64,000 bases of DNA from Roseateles sp. XES5 (GTDB taxonomy: Bacteria; Pseudomonadota; Alphaproteobacteria; Rhizobiales; Rhizobiaceae), in assembly GCF_020535545.1 (NCBI RefSeq), contig NZ_CP084752.1:1595501-1659500 (forward strand), given 5' to 3'. Each line of letters opens with the position of its first letter. Position 1 is the stretch's first letter. The notes below the pieces were generated by a model. It saw nothing but the letters and a program-made list of their open reading frames with translations. It made no database searches and was not told the DNA's origin. Below, piece by piece: positions 1-7,539 of this stretch. Position numbers and translations under genes: made by a program.

Positions 1-12
1 TGCGAGATTCCA

Positions 13-31
13 ATTTAGAATAATTCTAAAT
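13..31. promoter_or_regulatory. Irr-type iron control element (ICE-like palindrome)
   Basis: Perfect palindrome ATTTAGAA-TAA-TTCTAAAT with 8-base arms and a 3-base AT centre. This is the form described for rhizobial Irr boxes (TTTAGAA-N3-TTCTAAA). It is followed at 31-36 by TATAGG, a possible -10 for the gene starting at 118. It could equally serve a leftward gene outside the window. That it is palindromic is seen; the Irr assignment is inferred from the family consensus. Confidence 0.6.
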
Positions 32-117
32 ATAGGAATGGATGCGGCGCGGTCAAGCTCGACAGACCGTCACCTCTGCGGCTAGAGTGATCGCGCAATG
101 ACGGTAAGGGATGGGAC

Positions 118-942
118 GTGACCGCTGCATTGAAGCCGCTTTCCGAAAGCCGCGACACGCTGCTCGACCGTCTCGGCCGCCGTCTTGCCGACCGGCTGCA
201 GAGCCAGACCTCCGGCTACGAGCCCTACACGCCCTCCGACCCCGAGACCCTGGCGCGAACGCTGCGCCCCGGCGACATCCTGCTGGTGGAAGGCAACCAG
301 AAGGTCTCGGCGGCGATCAAGTATCTGACCCAGTCGACATGGTCGCATGCGGCGCTCTTCGTGGGCGATGCAGTGCCGCTGACGCTGGACCAGGCGGCGC
401 TGCCGGCCACCGAGCGGCCGCAGCTCATCGAGGTCAATCTCGGCGAGGGCTGCGTGGCCGTGCCGCTTACCAAGTATCGCACCTACAATACGCGCATCTG
501 CCGGCCCGTCGGCCTGGTGCCCGACGACCGGGACATGGTGCTCTCCTTCATGGTCTCGCGGCTCGGGCTGAAATACGACATGAAGAACATCACCGACATG
601 CTGCGCTATTTCCTGCCGACGCCGCCCATTCCGGTGCGCTGGCGCCGCCGCATGATCGCCTTCGGCTCCGGCGATCCGACGCGGGCGATCTGCTCGACCC
701 TGATCGCCGAGGCCTTCGAGCGCATCCGCTACCCGATCCTGCCCGACGTGACGCGCGCGCCCGGCCACGCGGCGGCAACCTCGACCTATTCGCGCGAGGA
801 AATCCTGCACATCCGCCACCACTCGCTTTATACGCCGCGCGACTTCGACCTCTCGCCCTATTTCCAGATCGTCAAGCCGACGCTGGAATACGGGTTCGAT
901 TACAAGCGGCTGGAATGGGCGCCAAACAGAGAAGGGCCGTAG
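118..942 (+). CDS. YiiX/YebB-like permuted NlpC/P60 cysteine hydrolase
   Basis: A 274-residue protein of the permuted papain-like (YiiX/YebB) family, often annotated in rhizobia as a lipo-like protein. After a conserved 'LRPGDILLVEG' strand it has 'WSHAALFVG', which carries the presumed catalytic His. Near residue 200 'ICSTLIAEAF' carries the presumed catalytic Cys; this His-before-Cys order is typical of the permuted fold. No signal peptide or membrane segment is evident. I chose the GTG at 118 because an AAGGG ribosome binding site lies just upstream and an alternative ATG at 111 is in another frame. The substrate is unknown; amide or thioester bonds of lipids or peptides are usual proposals. 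An Irr-like palindrome lies about 90 bases upstream. Confidence 0.75.
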   Translation: MTAALKPLSESRDTLLDRLGRRLADRLQSQTSGYEPYTPSDPETLARTLRPGDILLVEGNQKVSAAIKYLTQSTWSHAALFVGDAVPLTLDQAALPATERPQLIEVNLGEGCVAVPLTKYRTYNTRICRPVGLVPDDRDMVLSFMVSRLGLKYDMKNITDMLRYFLPTPPIPVRWRRRMIAFGSGDPTRAICSTLIAEAFERIRYPILPDVTRAPGHAAATSTYSREEILHIRHHSLYTPRDFDLSPYFQIVKPTLEYGFDYKRLEWAPNREGP

Positions 943-953
943 AACGGCCCTTC
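931..953. terminator. Bidirectional hairpin between convergent genes
   Basis: GAAGGGCCGT-AGA-ACGGCCCTTC: 10-base perfect arms with a 3-base loop. It overlaps the stop codon of the 118-942 gene and lies 28 bases before the end of the convergent OmpA-family gene. There is no strong T-tract, so termination strength is uncertain. Confidence 0.5.
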
Positions 954-980
954 CATGACGTGCGGCTATGACGTGAAGGG

Positions 981-1646
981 TTAGCCCTGGCGCAGCGGCG
1001 AAATCGCGATCTCGACGCGGCGGTTCTGCGCGCGGCCGGATTCCGAGGCGTTGGAGGCGATGGGGCGCTCCAGGCCGTAACCCATGGCCGACATGCGGCG
1101 CGGATCGACGCCGCGGGCAGCAAGGTAGTTGGCAACCGAATTGGCGCGGCGATTGGAGAGATCCATGTTGTAGCCGGCATTGCCGACCGAGTCGGTGTGG
1201 CCGTCGACGTCGATCAGCGTCTTGTCGAACTTGCGCAGCACGATCGCGACGGAATCGAGCGTCGGATAGAAGGGCGGGATCACCTGGTCCTGGTCCGTCG
1301 CGAAGGTGACGTTCGAGGGCATGTTGAGGATGATGCGGTCGCCGACGCGCGTGACCGAGACGCCGGTGCCCTGAAGCTGCGCGCGCAGTTCGGATTCCTG
1401 CGTGTCCATGTAGTTGCCGATGGCGCCGCCCGCCAGCGCGCCGATGCCGGCGCCGATGAGAGCCGCGTTGCGGCGCTGCACGGGATTGTTGCCGACGAGC
1501 AGGCCCGCGACGGCGCCAACGCCCGCGCCGATGGCCGCGCCACCCGCCGTGTTGGAGACCTTCTGTTCGCCCGTATAGGGATCGGTCGTCGTGCAGGCGG
1601 TCAGATAGGTCGCGGCCAGCGCGACGAGCGCAACTTTCTTGTACAT
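981..1646 (-). CDS. OmpA-family outer membrane lipoprotein with glycine zipper
   Basis: A 221-residue lipoprotein of the YiaD/OmpA type. The N-terminus is a lipobox signal peptide ending 'YLTACTT', with Cys18 as the lipidation site. Residues about 35-80 form a glycine-zipper segment (repeated G-A-G-x-G-A patterns) that could span or associate with membrane. The C-terminal 110 residues are an OmpA-like peptidoglycan-binding domain with 'DGHTDSVGNAGYNMDLSNRR' and 'NRRVEI'. It probably tethers the outer membrane to peptidoglycan. It is transcribed alone, convergent with the gene at 118-942. Confidence 0.88.
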   Translation of the reverse strand: MYKKVALVALAATYLTACTTTDPYTGEQKVSNTAGGAAIGAGVGAVAGLLVGNNPVQRRNAALIGAGIGALAGGAIGNYMDTQESELRAQLQGTGVSVTRVGDRIILNMPSNVTFATDQDQVIPPFYPTLDSVAIVLRKFDKTLIDVDGHTDSVGNAGYNMDLSNRRANSVANYLAARGVDPRRMSAMGYGLERPIASNASESGRAQNRRVEIAISPLRQG

Positions 1647-1732
1647 GCAGGGGTCCCCGGAGGCTTCGTCTTCGATGATTCTGCTTCAACCTAGCGATTG
1701 CGGCAGGAACATGAAAGAGGAGCCGTTTTCGA

Positions 1733-2608
1733 TCAGGTCTCGCCGTTTCCGCTCGATGTGACGCCGGCGCTGGCCGCCACGACCAGCCCCGTGCCGAGCA
1801 TCTGCAGCGGCGTCATCGGCTGGCTGAGCACGAGGAAGCCGGCGAGCGCGCCGAGGGCCGGCTCGAGACTCATCAGGATGCCGAAGGCGGACATGGGCAT
1901 GCGGCGGAGCGCGATCATCTCCAGCGCATAGGGGAAGAGCGGCACGAGAAGCGCAAGACCGAGCATCATGCCGATGCCTTCCGGGTTCAGCGCCTCGCCG
2001 ACGCGCGGCAGGCCGAAGGGCGCGGCGACGACGGCGGCGACGAGCAGGGACATCGACAGCCCCTCGAGCCCGCGGAAAACCTTGCCGGTCTTCTTCATGA
2101 GGACGATGTAGGTGCCCCAGCCGACGCCGGCCCCGCAGGCGAAGAGCACGCCGACGGGATCGCCGACCCAGCCCTCGCCGTCATGAGAAAGCAGCACGAC
2201 GCCGATGAAGGCCGCCAGCGGCCAGATCAGCCGCCAGCCGGCACCGAGCGACCAGGTGGCGACGGCGAGCGGCCCGAGGAACTCGATGGCGACGGCAAGG
2301 CCGAGCGGGATGCGGTCGATGGCCGCGAAGAAACAGAGCGTCATCGCCGCCATGGTGGCGCCGAGCGACAGCGCACTCTTCCACTGCTCGCGGCTGTAGG
2401 AGCGCATGGGCGGGCGCACGATGACGGCCAGCACCGCCGCGGCCATCACGAGGCGCAGGAAGGTCGTCGTGGACGGCCCATAGGCATCGATGGCCGTTGC
2501 CGAGAAGGCCGAGCCGAACTGGATGCTCGACATGGAGGCGAAGCAGAGCAGGACCCCGCTCCAGAGCCCCGCATTGTTCGGCCGTGCTACTACCTGTTGA
2601 TCCGTCAT
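1733..2608 (-). CDS. rhtA: DMT-superfamily exporter, RhtA-like (threonine/homoserine efflux)
   Basis: A 291-residue integral membrane protein with about ten hydrophobic segments in two EamA halves. The C-terminal 'FGILMSLEPALGAL' is characteristic of RhtA-type threonine/homoserine exporters in the inner membrane. An in-frame ATG six codons upstream (2626) would place the start inside the Shine-Dalgarno sequence. I chose the ATG at 2608 because GGAGGG sits six bases before it. A palindrome at 2634-2650 lies just upstream and may be its operator. The substrate is inferred from family resemblance only. Confidence 0.75.
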   Translation of the reverse strand: MTDQQVVARPNNAGLWSGVLLCFASMSSIQFGSAFSATAIDAYGPSTTTFLRLVMAAAVLAVIVRPPMRSYSREQWKSALSLGATMAAMTLCFFAAIDRIPLGLAVAIEFLGPLAVATWSLGAGWRLIWPLAAFIGVVLLSHDGEGWVGDPVGVLFACGAGVGWGTYIVLMKKTGKVFRGLEGLSMSLLVAAVVAAPFGLPRVGEALNPEGIGMMLGLALLVPLFPYALEMIALRRMPMSAFGILMSLEPALGALAGFLVLSQPMTPLQMLGTGLVVAASAGVTSSGNGET

Positions 2609-2633
2609 AACAAACCCTCCCGGCACCCAGTCC

Positions 2634-2650
2634 CTCCAATTTCATTGGAG
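2634..2650. promoter_or_regulatory. Palindrome upstream of the RhtA-like gene
   Basis: CTCCAAT-TTC-ATTGGAG, 7-base perfect arms, centred about 35 bases upstream of the exporter start at 2608. The position suits an operator or a short 5'-UTR hairpin. No regulator is encoded next to it. Confidence 0.35.
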
Positions 2651-2770
2651 TTTCAAAGACCTACAGCGACCTTTGCGCGCCAGGAGCGACGCGCGGCACT
2701 GTATGGGAGGGTCTGCCATCAGACAAATGGATAATCGTGACGCCTTGCTTCAACGAAATTGATGCTGGCG

Positions 2771-3796
2771 TCAGCCTGCAATGCCCTTCAGCGTGTTGGC
2801 GACGTTGAGGCCGATTTCCGGCACGCCGTAGCCGCCTTCCATGACGACGAGCACGGGCACGCCGCTCGCTGCGACCGCGCGCCCCATCGTAATATAGTCC
2901 GGCGAGGTGAGCTTGAAGAAGGAAATCGGATCCTTCTCGAAGGTATCGACGCCGAGCGAGAGCACGATGACCTCCGCGCCGAAGGCGGCAATGCGCTTCA
3001 GCGCATCCTGAAGGGCGCCCTCCCAGACGGCATAGGGCGTGCCGGGCGCCATCGGATAGTTCTGCGTGGTGCCCGCGCCCGCGCCCTTGCCGGTCTCTTC
3101 CGCATAGCCGAGGAAATGCGGGAACGCTTCGGCAGGATCGCCATGCAGGCTGGCGAAGAACACATCCGCGCGCTCGTAGAAGATAGCCTGCGTGCCATTG
3201 CCGTGGTGATAGTCCACGTCCAGGATGGCCACGCGCTGCAGGCCCGCGTCGCGCGCGGCCTGGGCGGCCACGGCTGCATTGTTGATGAAGCAGTAGCCAC
3301 CAAAGAAATCGGCCCCGGCATGGTGGCCCGGCGGGCGGCAGAGCGCAAAGGCAGCCTTCTGGCCGCCGGCGACGATATCGGCCGCCGTTAGCGCCGTCTG
3401 CATGGAGGAGACCGCCGCCTGCCAGGTGCCGGGCGAGATCGCCGTTTCGGCGGCGTTGCAATAGTAGCCGAGCAGGCCGTCGATCTGCGTCGGGATGCGC
3501 GGCGAGGTGCGACGCACGGGGAAGGACGTGGCGATGGCCTCGCCATTGTAGCCTGCGGCCTTCCACTGGTCCCAGGCCGTTTCGAGGAAGGCGAGATAGC
3601 CGGCGTCCTGTACCTTCAACGCGGTTTCGAGGCCGTGACGCTCCGGCGCGGCGACATCGGTGAAGCCCGCGTCCTTGACCGCGGCGAGGACCCATTCGGC
3701 CCGGAACGGCGCCTCGAAGGGCGGCACCAGCTCGCCGCCGTACAACTCGCTGCGGGCGTTCCTGAGCTTGTGGTCTTCGGAAAAGATAACGCGCAT
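2771..3796 (-). CDS. aphA: Acetylpolyamine amidohydrolase (class II HDAC-like)
   Basis: A 341-residue zinc deacetylase of the arginase/deacetylase fold, the same length as the characterised Mycoplana ramosa acetylpolyamine amidohydrolase. Counting from the ATG at 3796, the expected active-site residues fall at His158/His159 ('PPGHHAG'), Asp195 and His197 ('DVDYHHGN'), Asp284 ('LGVDTF') and Tyr323 ('GGYG'). As I recall it, this is the published numbering. Residues about 84-125 form the insertion that in that enzyme makes the dimer and narrows the tunnel for acetylputrescine or acetylspermidine. The start at 3796 has GGGAG upstream; an upstream in-frame ATG at 3895 adds an unconserved leader. 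It probably works in polyamine catabolism. No polyamine transport genes are adjacent. Confidence 0.88.
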   Translation of the reverse strand: MRVIFSEDHKLRNARSELYGGELVPPFEAPFRAEWVLAAVKDAGFTDVAAPERHGLETALKVQDAGYLAFLETAWDQWKAAGYNGEAIATSFPVRRTSPRIPTQIDGLLGYYCNAAETAISPGTWQAAVSSMQTALTAADIVAGGQKAAFALCRPPGHHAGADFFGGYCFINNAAVAAQAARDAGLQRVAILDVDYHHGNGTQAIFYERADVFFASLHGDPAEAFPHFLGYAEETGKGAGAGTTQNYPMAPGTPYAVWEGALQDALKRIAAFGAEVIVLSLGVDTFEKDPISFFKLTSPDYITMGRAVAASGVPVLVVMEGGYGVPEIGLNVANTLKGIAG

Positions 3797-3965
3797 GTCG
3801 AGCTCCCAATCTTCTTTCGGGCGCGACGGTAGTGCATTTTTGACGGAAGGGGAATCTCTCCTGCGGGGTAGGTTGGCGCCATGCGGCAGGACCACAGGGC
3901 CGCCTTTTCCGCCTCCCGCAAGACCATGGAAGGACGCATAATGTCTCTCAGGGCGGAGACAACCG

Positions 3966-4013
3966 CCCGCGCCTGCCCCGCACGCCGCTTATGGCGAAGG
4001 GGACAGGCGCGGG
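3966..4013. terminator. Long-loop hairpin downstream of the gene at 4039-4449
   Basis: CCCGCGCCTG at 3966-3975 pairs with CAGGCGCGGG at 4004-4013 around a 28-base loop, with further GC complementarity inside. It lies directly after the stop of the leftward gene. On that strand it lacks a T-run, so a role as terminator is tentative. Confidence 0.3.
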
Positions 4014-4038
4014 TTTCGGCTTTCTGGTCTCTACGGGC

Positions 4039-4449
4039 TCACGCGAAGGCGGCGCGCTGCTGGCGGCCGAGGCCGATCTGCTTGAGCAGGAGGATATCGG
4101 CGACGGCGACGGCAGCAACCGCGATGAGGCCGACACCCGTCAGCGTCAGTCCGTCCCGGGCGAAGAGCAGAACGGCGATGCTGCCGAGCACCCAGAGGGC
4201 GTCGCCCGTCATGACGAAGCGCACGGCGGCGGGCGATGGCCGTTCCTGCCGGCCGACCGCGAGGTGGAATGCGCCCCAGAGCAGGAAGAAGACGGCAAAG
4301 CCGGTGACGAGGGCAGGCGCCGCATGCGGGCCGACGAGAGAACCGATCGGGCCGGCGAAGACGAGAAGACCAAAACCGGTCACGAGAGAGAAGACGCCGT
4401 CGGCAAGCATGACGGATTTCAGGAGATTGCGATTGAGCGTGGCGAACAT
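4039..4449 (-). CDS. Small integral membrane protein of unknown function
   Basis: A 136-residue protein with four predicted membrane-spanning segments (about residues 10-32, 44-62, 76-96 and 101-122) and a short basic C-terminus. I do not recognise a characterised family; it resembles uncharacterised inner-membrane proteins. The ATG at 4449 has AAAGGAG immediately upstream; longer in-frame starts overlap the opposing regulator promoter and encode unconserved residues. It is divergent from an XRE regulator, and a perfect palindrome at 4507-4523 sits between the two starts, so the regulator may control it. Confidence 0.6.
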   Translation of the reverse strand: MFATLNRNLLKSVMLADGVFSLVTGFGLLVFAGPIGSLVGPHAAPALVTGFAVFFLLWGAFHLAVGRQERPSPAAVRFVMTGDALWVLGSIAVLLFARDGLTLTGVGLIAVAAVAVADILLLKQIGLGRQQRAAFA

Positions 4450-4506
4450 GATGGGCTCCTTTCGTTGTCGATGGGCCAATCCTGCCGATGCCGCCGCGGC
4501 AAACCA

Positions 4507-4523
4507 ATTACCTTCAAGGTAAT
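4507..4523. promoter_or_regulatory. Divergent-promoter palindrome (candidate operator)
   Basis: ATTACCTT-C-AAGGTAAT, 8-base perfect arms around one base, centred between the starts at 4449 and 4577. It is a plausible binding site for the XRE-family protein encoded at 4577-5362 or for another dimeric regulator. Confidence 0.5.
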
Positions 4524-4576
4524 GGAAATCATGCCCGGCCTCCTGTTTAGTGCGCCGATCACGCAGGGAGACGGAT

Positions 4577-5362
4577 ATGGAATTCGGCGAACATCTCAAG
4601 GAATGGCGGGGCCACCGGCGCATGAGCCAGCTGGAACTGGCAAACGAGGCCGGCATTTCCGCCCGTCATCTCTCCTTTCTTGAAACCGGCCGTTCGCGTC
4701 CTTCCGAAGGCATGATCCTGCGGCTCTCCTCCGTGCTGGACATTCCCGCACGTGACCAGGGGCTGCTCTTCTCCGCCGCCGGGTTCAGGCCGCGCTTCGC
4801 CACCACGCCGGCCGGAAGCCTTTCGGCCTTTCCGCCCGCCGTGGCAGAGGCCATCGGCCTCATCCTTGCCCGGCACGATCCCTATCCCGGCGTCGTCTTC
4901 GACCATGAATACAACGTGCTGACGGCCAATCCGGCCTTTCTCGACCTTGCCGGAATGGCGGGCATCGCGGTCTCGCCGGGCGACAATTTTCTCGATGCCT
5001 ATCTCGGCCCGACGCCGCTGCGCTCCATCGTCGTCAACTGGGCGCAGTCGGCGGCCGATCTCGTGCACCGCATCCGTGCCGAGGCCTGGCTGCAGGGGCC
5101 ACGCAGCCCGCTCCTGAAACGCATCGAACGGCTGGCGGCGGCGGACGACATAAAGGCGGCGCTCGCCGCCTTTCCGGAAAGCGAACGGCTGCCGGTGCTG
5201 CCCATCGAGATGAAGATCGGCACGAAACATTTCAACTGGATCACCACCCTCACCTCCTTCGGCTCGACGCAGGATGCGCTGGTGCAGGGCGTGCTGATCG
5301 AAAGCTTCTTCCCGGCCGATGCCGGGACGCGGGCTCACTTCGAGGGCGATGTCAGCCGTTGA
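4577..5362 (+). CDS. XRE-family regulator with MmyB-like ligand-binding domain
   Basis: A 261-residue cytoplasmic transcription factor. Residues about 5-60 are a helix-turn-helix of the XRE type ('SQLELANEAGISARHLSFLE'). Residues about 95-255 match the MmyB-like, PAS-related ligand-binding domain ('PYPGVVFDHEYNVLTANPAF'). Members often control small efflux or oxidoreductase genes and respond to small molecules, sometimes fatty acids; the ligand here is unknown. The start at 4577 is preceded by GGAGACGG. The 3' end overlaps the convergent gene at 5352 by 11 bases. Confidence 0.8.
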   Translation: MEFGEHLKEWRGHRRMSQLELANEAGISARHLSFLETGRSRPSEGMILRLSSVLDIPARDQGLLFSAAGFRPRFATTPAGSLSAFPPAVAEAIGLILARHDPYPGVVFDHEYNVLTANPAFLDLAGMAGIAVSPGDNFLDAYLGPTPLRSIVVNWAQSAADLVHRIRAEAWLQGPRSPLLKRIERLAAADDIKAALAAFPESERLPVLPIEMKIGTKHFNWITTLTSFGSTQDALVQGVLIESFFPADAGTRAHFEGDVSR

Positions 5363-5717
5363 TGACGAGCATGCCGCCGACGATGAGAAAGGCGCCCAGC
5401 GCGTAGCGCAGCGTCAGGGCCTCGCCGAGAAAGACGCTGGCGAGCAGCGGCACGAAGCAGAAGGTGAGCGCCATGAAGGAATAGCCGATCGTCAGCGGCA
5501 CCGCCTTCAGCACGAAGATCCAGATGATCGTGCCTGTGCCGTAGATGGCCAGCGCCGCCAGCAGCAGCGGATTGAGCATCAGCGCGGCAAGGCCCCTGAC
5601 GCCGAAATCGCCCGTCGTGCCGCTCGTCAGTTTGAAGAGCACCTGGCCTGCCGCGATCATCAGCGGCGTGCCCAGCAGGCCGGCCCAGATGGCGGGGCTG
5701 TAGCCGCCCGTCGTCAC
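5352..5717 (-). CDS. EamA/SMR-like four-helix protein, possible lipid-sugar flippase
   Basis: A 121-residue protein with four transmembrane helices, the size and layout of small multidrug resistance proteins and of ArnE/ArnF flippase subunits ('FMALTFCFVPLLASVFLGEAL'). The start is a GTG at 5717 overlapping the methyltransferase stop (GTGA), so the two are translationally coupled. The GT2 glycosyltransferase lies next upstream in the same operon. That context favours a role in moving a polyprenyl-phosphate-linked sugar across the inner membrane rather than drug efflux. This role is inferred from neighbourhood, not from a diagnostic motif. Confidence 0.65.
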   Translation of the reverse strand: MTTGGYSPAIWAGLLGTPLMIAAGQVLFKLTSGTTGDFGVRGLAALMLNPLLLAALAIYGTGTIIWIFVLKAVPLTIGYSFMALTFCFVPLLASVFLGEALTLRYALGAFLIVGGMLVING

Positions 5718-6421
5718 GCGTCGGCCTCCGCGCGGTCTTCCATGTAGAAGATGTCGCGGCCGATATCGACGCAGACATGGCGCGGCGGCACCGGATGCAC
5801 CGCGCGCAGGAAGGAATGCGTGTAGGGGAAGAAGTTGAAGTGCGGATTGAAGCTGTAGCGGTATTCCCGTTCGCGCGGCACGACGATGATCAGACGGCGC
5901 CGGGCGATGCGGCGCAGCTCGGCGATGGCCTTGCGATACTCCAGCACGTGCTCGATGACATGGGTGCAGACGACCGTGTCGAACTCGCCATCGGCGAAGG
6001 GCAGGGATTCGATCATGGCGGCGACATATTCGACGCCATCGATGCCGGCGGCATCCTCGACGACGAAGTCGACGCCCGTCAGGCGCGCAAGGCCCGGATT
6101 GCCCGTCTTGATATGACGGAGCAGCGCGCCCGTGCCGCAGCCGACATCGCAGACGCCGTCGCCGACGACGGAGGCGACGATGCGGTCGATGCAGGCCTGC
6201 GAATTGTCCGTACCGGCATGCACACGCGGATGCTCGCGGTAGAGGTCCTCGTATTCGGCGGGCGTAAGGAAGGGCGCGCGTTCACGGAATTTCGCGAGCT
6301 TGGTGATGTGCTTGCCCCAGACGAGACTCGCGGCCTGCCGGAACAGCGCGGAATCGCGCAGGATCGGCGGCAGCACATCCTCGATCACGAAGCGGATGCG
6401 ATTGGTGGTTTCGCGGTTCAT
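5714..6421 (-). CDS. Class I SAM-dependent methyltransferase
   Basis: A 235-residue protein with a Rossmann-type methyltransferase core. Motif I is 'VCDVGCGTGALL' (about residue 90), followed by an acidic strand end 'LTGVDF' and a post-motif 'FDTVVCTHVIEHV' (about 145-158). The N-terminal 75 residues are helical and lack known motifs. It lies between the GT2 gene (14 bases upstream) and the flippase-like gene (4-base overlap). The substrate is therefore probably a sugar or lipid-linked intermediate made by this operon. I chose the ATG at 6421, which has AGGA upstream; the longer frame to 6490 would overlap the GT2 gene. Confidence 0.8.
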   Translation of the reverse strand: MNRETTNRIRFVIEDVLPPILRDSALFRQAASLVWGKHITKLAKFRERAPFLTPAEYEDLYREHPRVHAGTDNSQACIDRIVASVVGDGVCDVGCGTGALLRHIKTGNPGLARLTGVDFVVEDAAGIDGVEYVAAMIESLPFADGEFDTVVCTHVIEHVLEYRKAIAELRRIARRRLIIVVPREREYRYSFNPHFNFFPYTHSFLRAVHPVPPRHVCVDIGRDIFYMEDRAEADA

Positions 6422-6434
6422 GAAGCGGTCCTGT

Positions 6435-7427
6435 TCAGGCAGCGAGGTGGTGCGTCGTCTTTTCCGGCGCCCTGCGGGCGGTGCGCGCATGCCGACCCAT
6501 GGGCAGGCTCATATAGTGGATGCGCAGCTGCTCGGCGCGGGCGCGGGCGAGCGAATCGAGGATCAGGCCAGCGGAGAAGACGAGGAAGGAGATCATCATC
6601 AGGGCCAGCGAGAAGACCCAGGTCGGCATGCGCTCGACGAGGCCTGTCTGGAAATAGGCCATCAGAACGGGGGCCATGAAGGCAAGGCTCATCGCGAGGA
6701 AGCCGCCGCTGATGGCGCCGAAGAAGGTGAAGGGCCGCGTTTCCTTCATTAGCATGGCGAACATCCAGAGGATCTTCGCGCCATCCCGGAAGGTGGAGAG
6801 CTTGGAATGGGAGCCCTCCGGGCGGCGACCGTAGTCCAGCTCCAGCTCGGCGACCGGCAGGCGCAGCCGCGAGGCATGCACCGACATTTCCGTCTCGATC
6901 TCGAATCCACCCGAGACGGCCGGGAAGCTCTTGGCGAAGCGGCGCGAAAAGGCGCGGTAGCCGGAAAAGATGTCGGAGAAATCGTTGCCGAAGAGCGAGC
7001 GGAACAGCGTGTTGAAGATGCGGTTACCGAAGGCGTGGCCCTGGCGGCCGGCATCGGCATGCACGCCGCGGCGCGTGCCGACGACCATGTCGGCGCCCTC
7101 GGTGATCAGCGTGCGGATGAGCTCCGGCGCATCCGAGGCGGCATAGGTGCCGTCGCCATCGGCCATGATGTAGATATCCGCCTCGATATCGGAAAACATG
7201 CGGCGCACCACATTGCCCTTGCCCTGGCGGCGCTCGCGCACGACCGTCGCGCCGGCGAGCGCGGCACGCAGCGCGGTCGTATCGGTGGAATTGTTGTCGT
7301 AGACATAGATGCGCGCCATGGGCAGCGCCGCGCGGAAGCCGGTCACGACGTCGCCGATCGTCTGCGCCTCATTGTAGCAGGGCAGCAGCACGGCGATATC
7401 GAGGTCTTCCAGCAAGGCTTCCGTCAT
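6435..7427 (-). CDS. GT2 glycosyltransferase, polyprenyl-phosphate type
   Basis: A 330-residue protein. Residues about 10-225 form a GT-A domain with 'LLPCYNEAQTIGDVV', 'YDNNSTD' and 'IMADGDGTY', whose acidic residues bind metal and nucleotide sugar. 'FSDIFSGYRAFSRRF' is typical of dolichol/undecaprenyl-phosphate sugar transferases. Two C-terminal transmembrane helices (about 245-270 and 283-305) anchor it, as in ArnC/GtrB-like enzymes. It probably transfers a sugar to undecaprenyl phosphate at the cytoplasmic face. The start at 7427 has GGGAGAA upstream; an ATG at 7457 is possible. It is the first gene of an operon with the methyltransferase and flippase-like genes, divergent from the GT-C protein at 7540. 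Confidence 0.83.
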   Translation of the reverse strand: MTEALLEDLDIAVLLPCYNEAQTIGDVVTGFRAALPMARIYVYDNNSTDTTALRAALAGATVVRERRQGKGNVVRRMFSDIEADIYIMADGDGTYAASDAPELIRTLITEGADMVVGTRRGVHADAGRQGHAFGNRIFNTLFRSLFGNDFSDIFSGYRAFSRRFAKSFPAVSGGFEIETEMSVHASRLRLPVAELELDYGRRPEGSHSKLSTFRDGAKILWMFAMLMKETRPFTFFGAISGGFLAMSLAFMAPVLMAYFQTGLVERMPTWVFSLALMMISFLVFSAGLILDSLARARAEQLRIHYMSLPMGRHARTARRAPEKTTHHLAA

Positions 7428-7539
7428 GGGTTCGTTCTCCCGGGCGGATCGCCTCATGCGACCCTCGGTTTTACTATTTCTTGAGAAGGTTAAGGCTAGG
7501 TTTCGGCTGGCTTCAAACCGGCGGACGAGAGGGCGAAAC

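Noticed and set aside
82..1689. A 535-codon leftward open frame covering the YiiX-like gene and the OmpA lipoprotein.
   Set aside because: Low-complexity Arg-rich translation; the two genes it overlaps have clear motifs and better starts.
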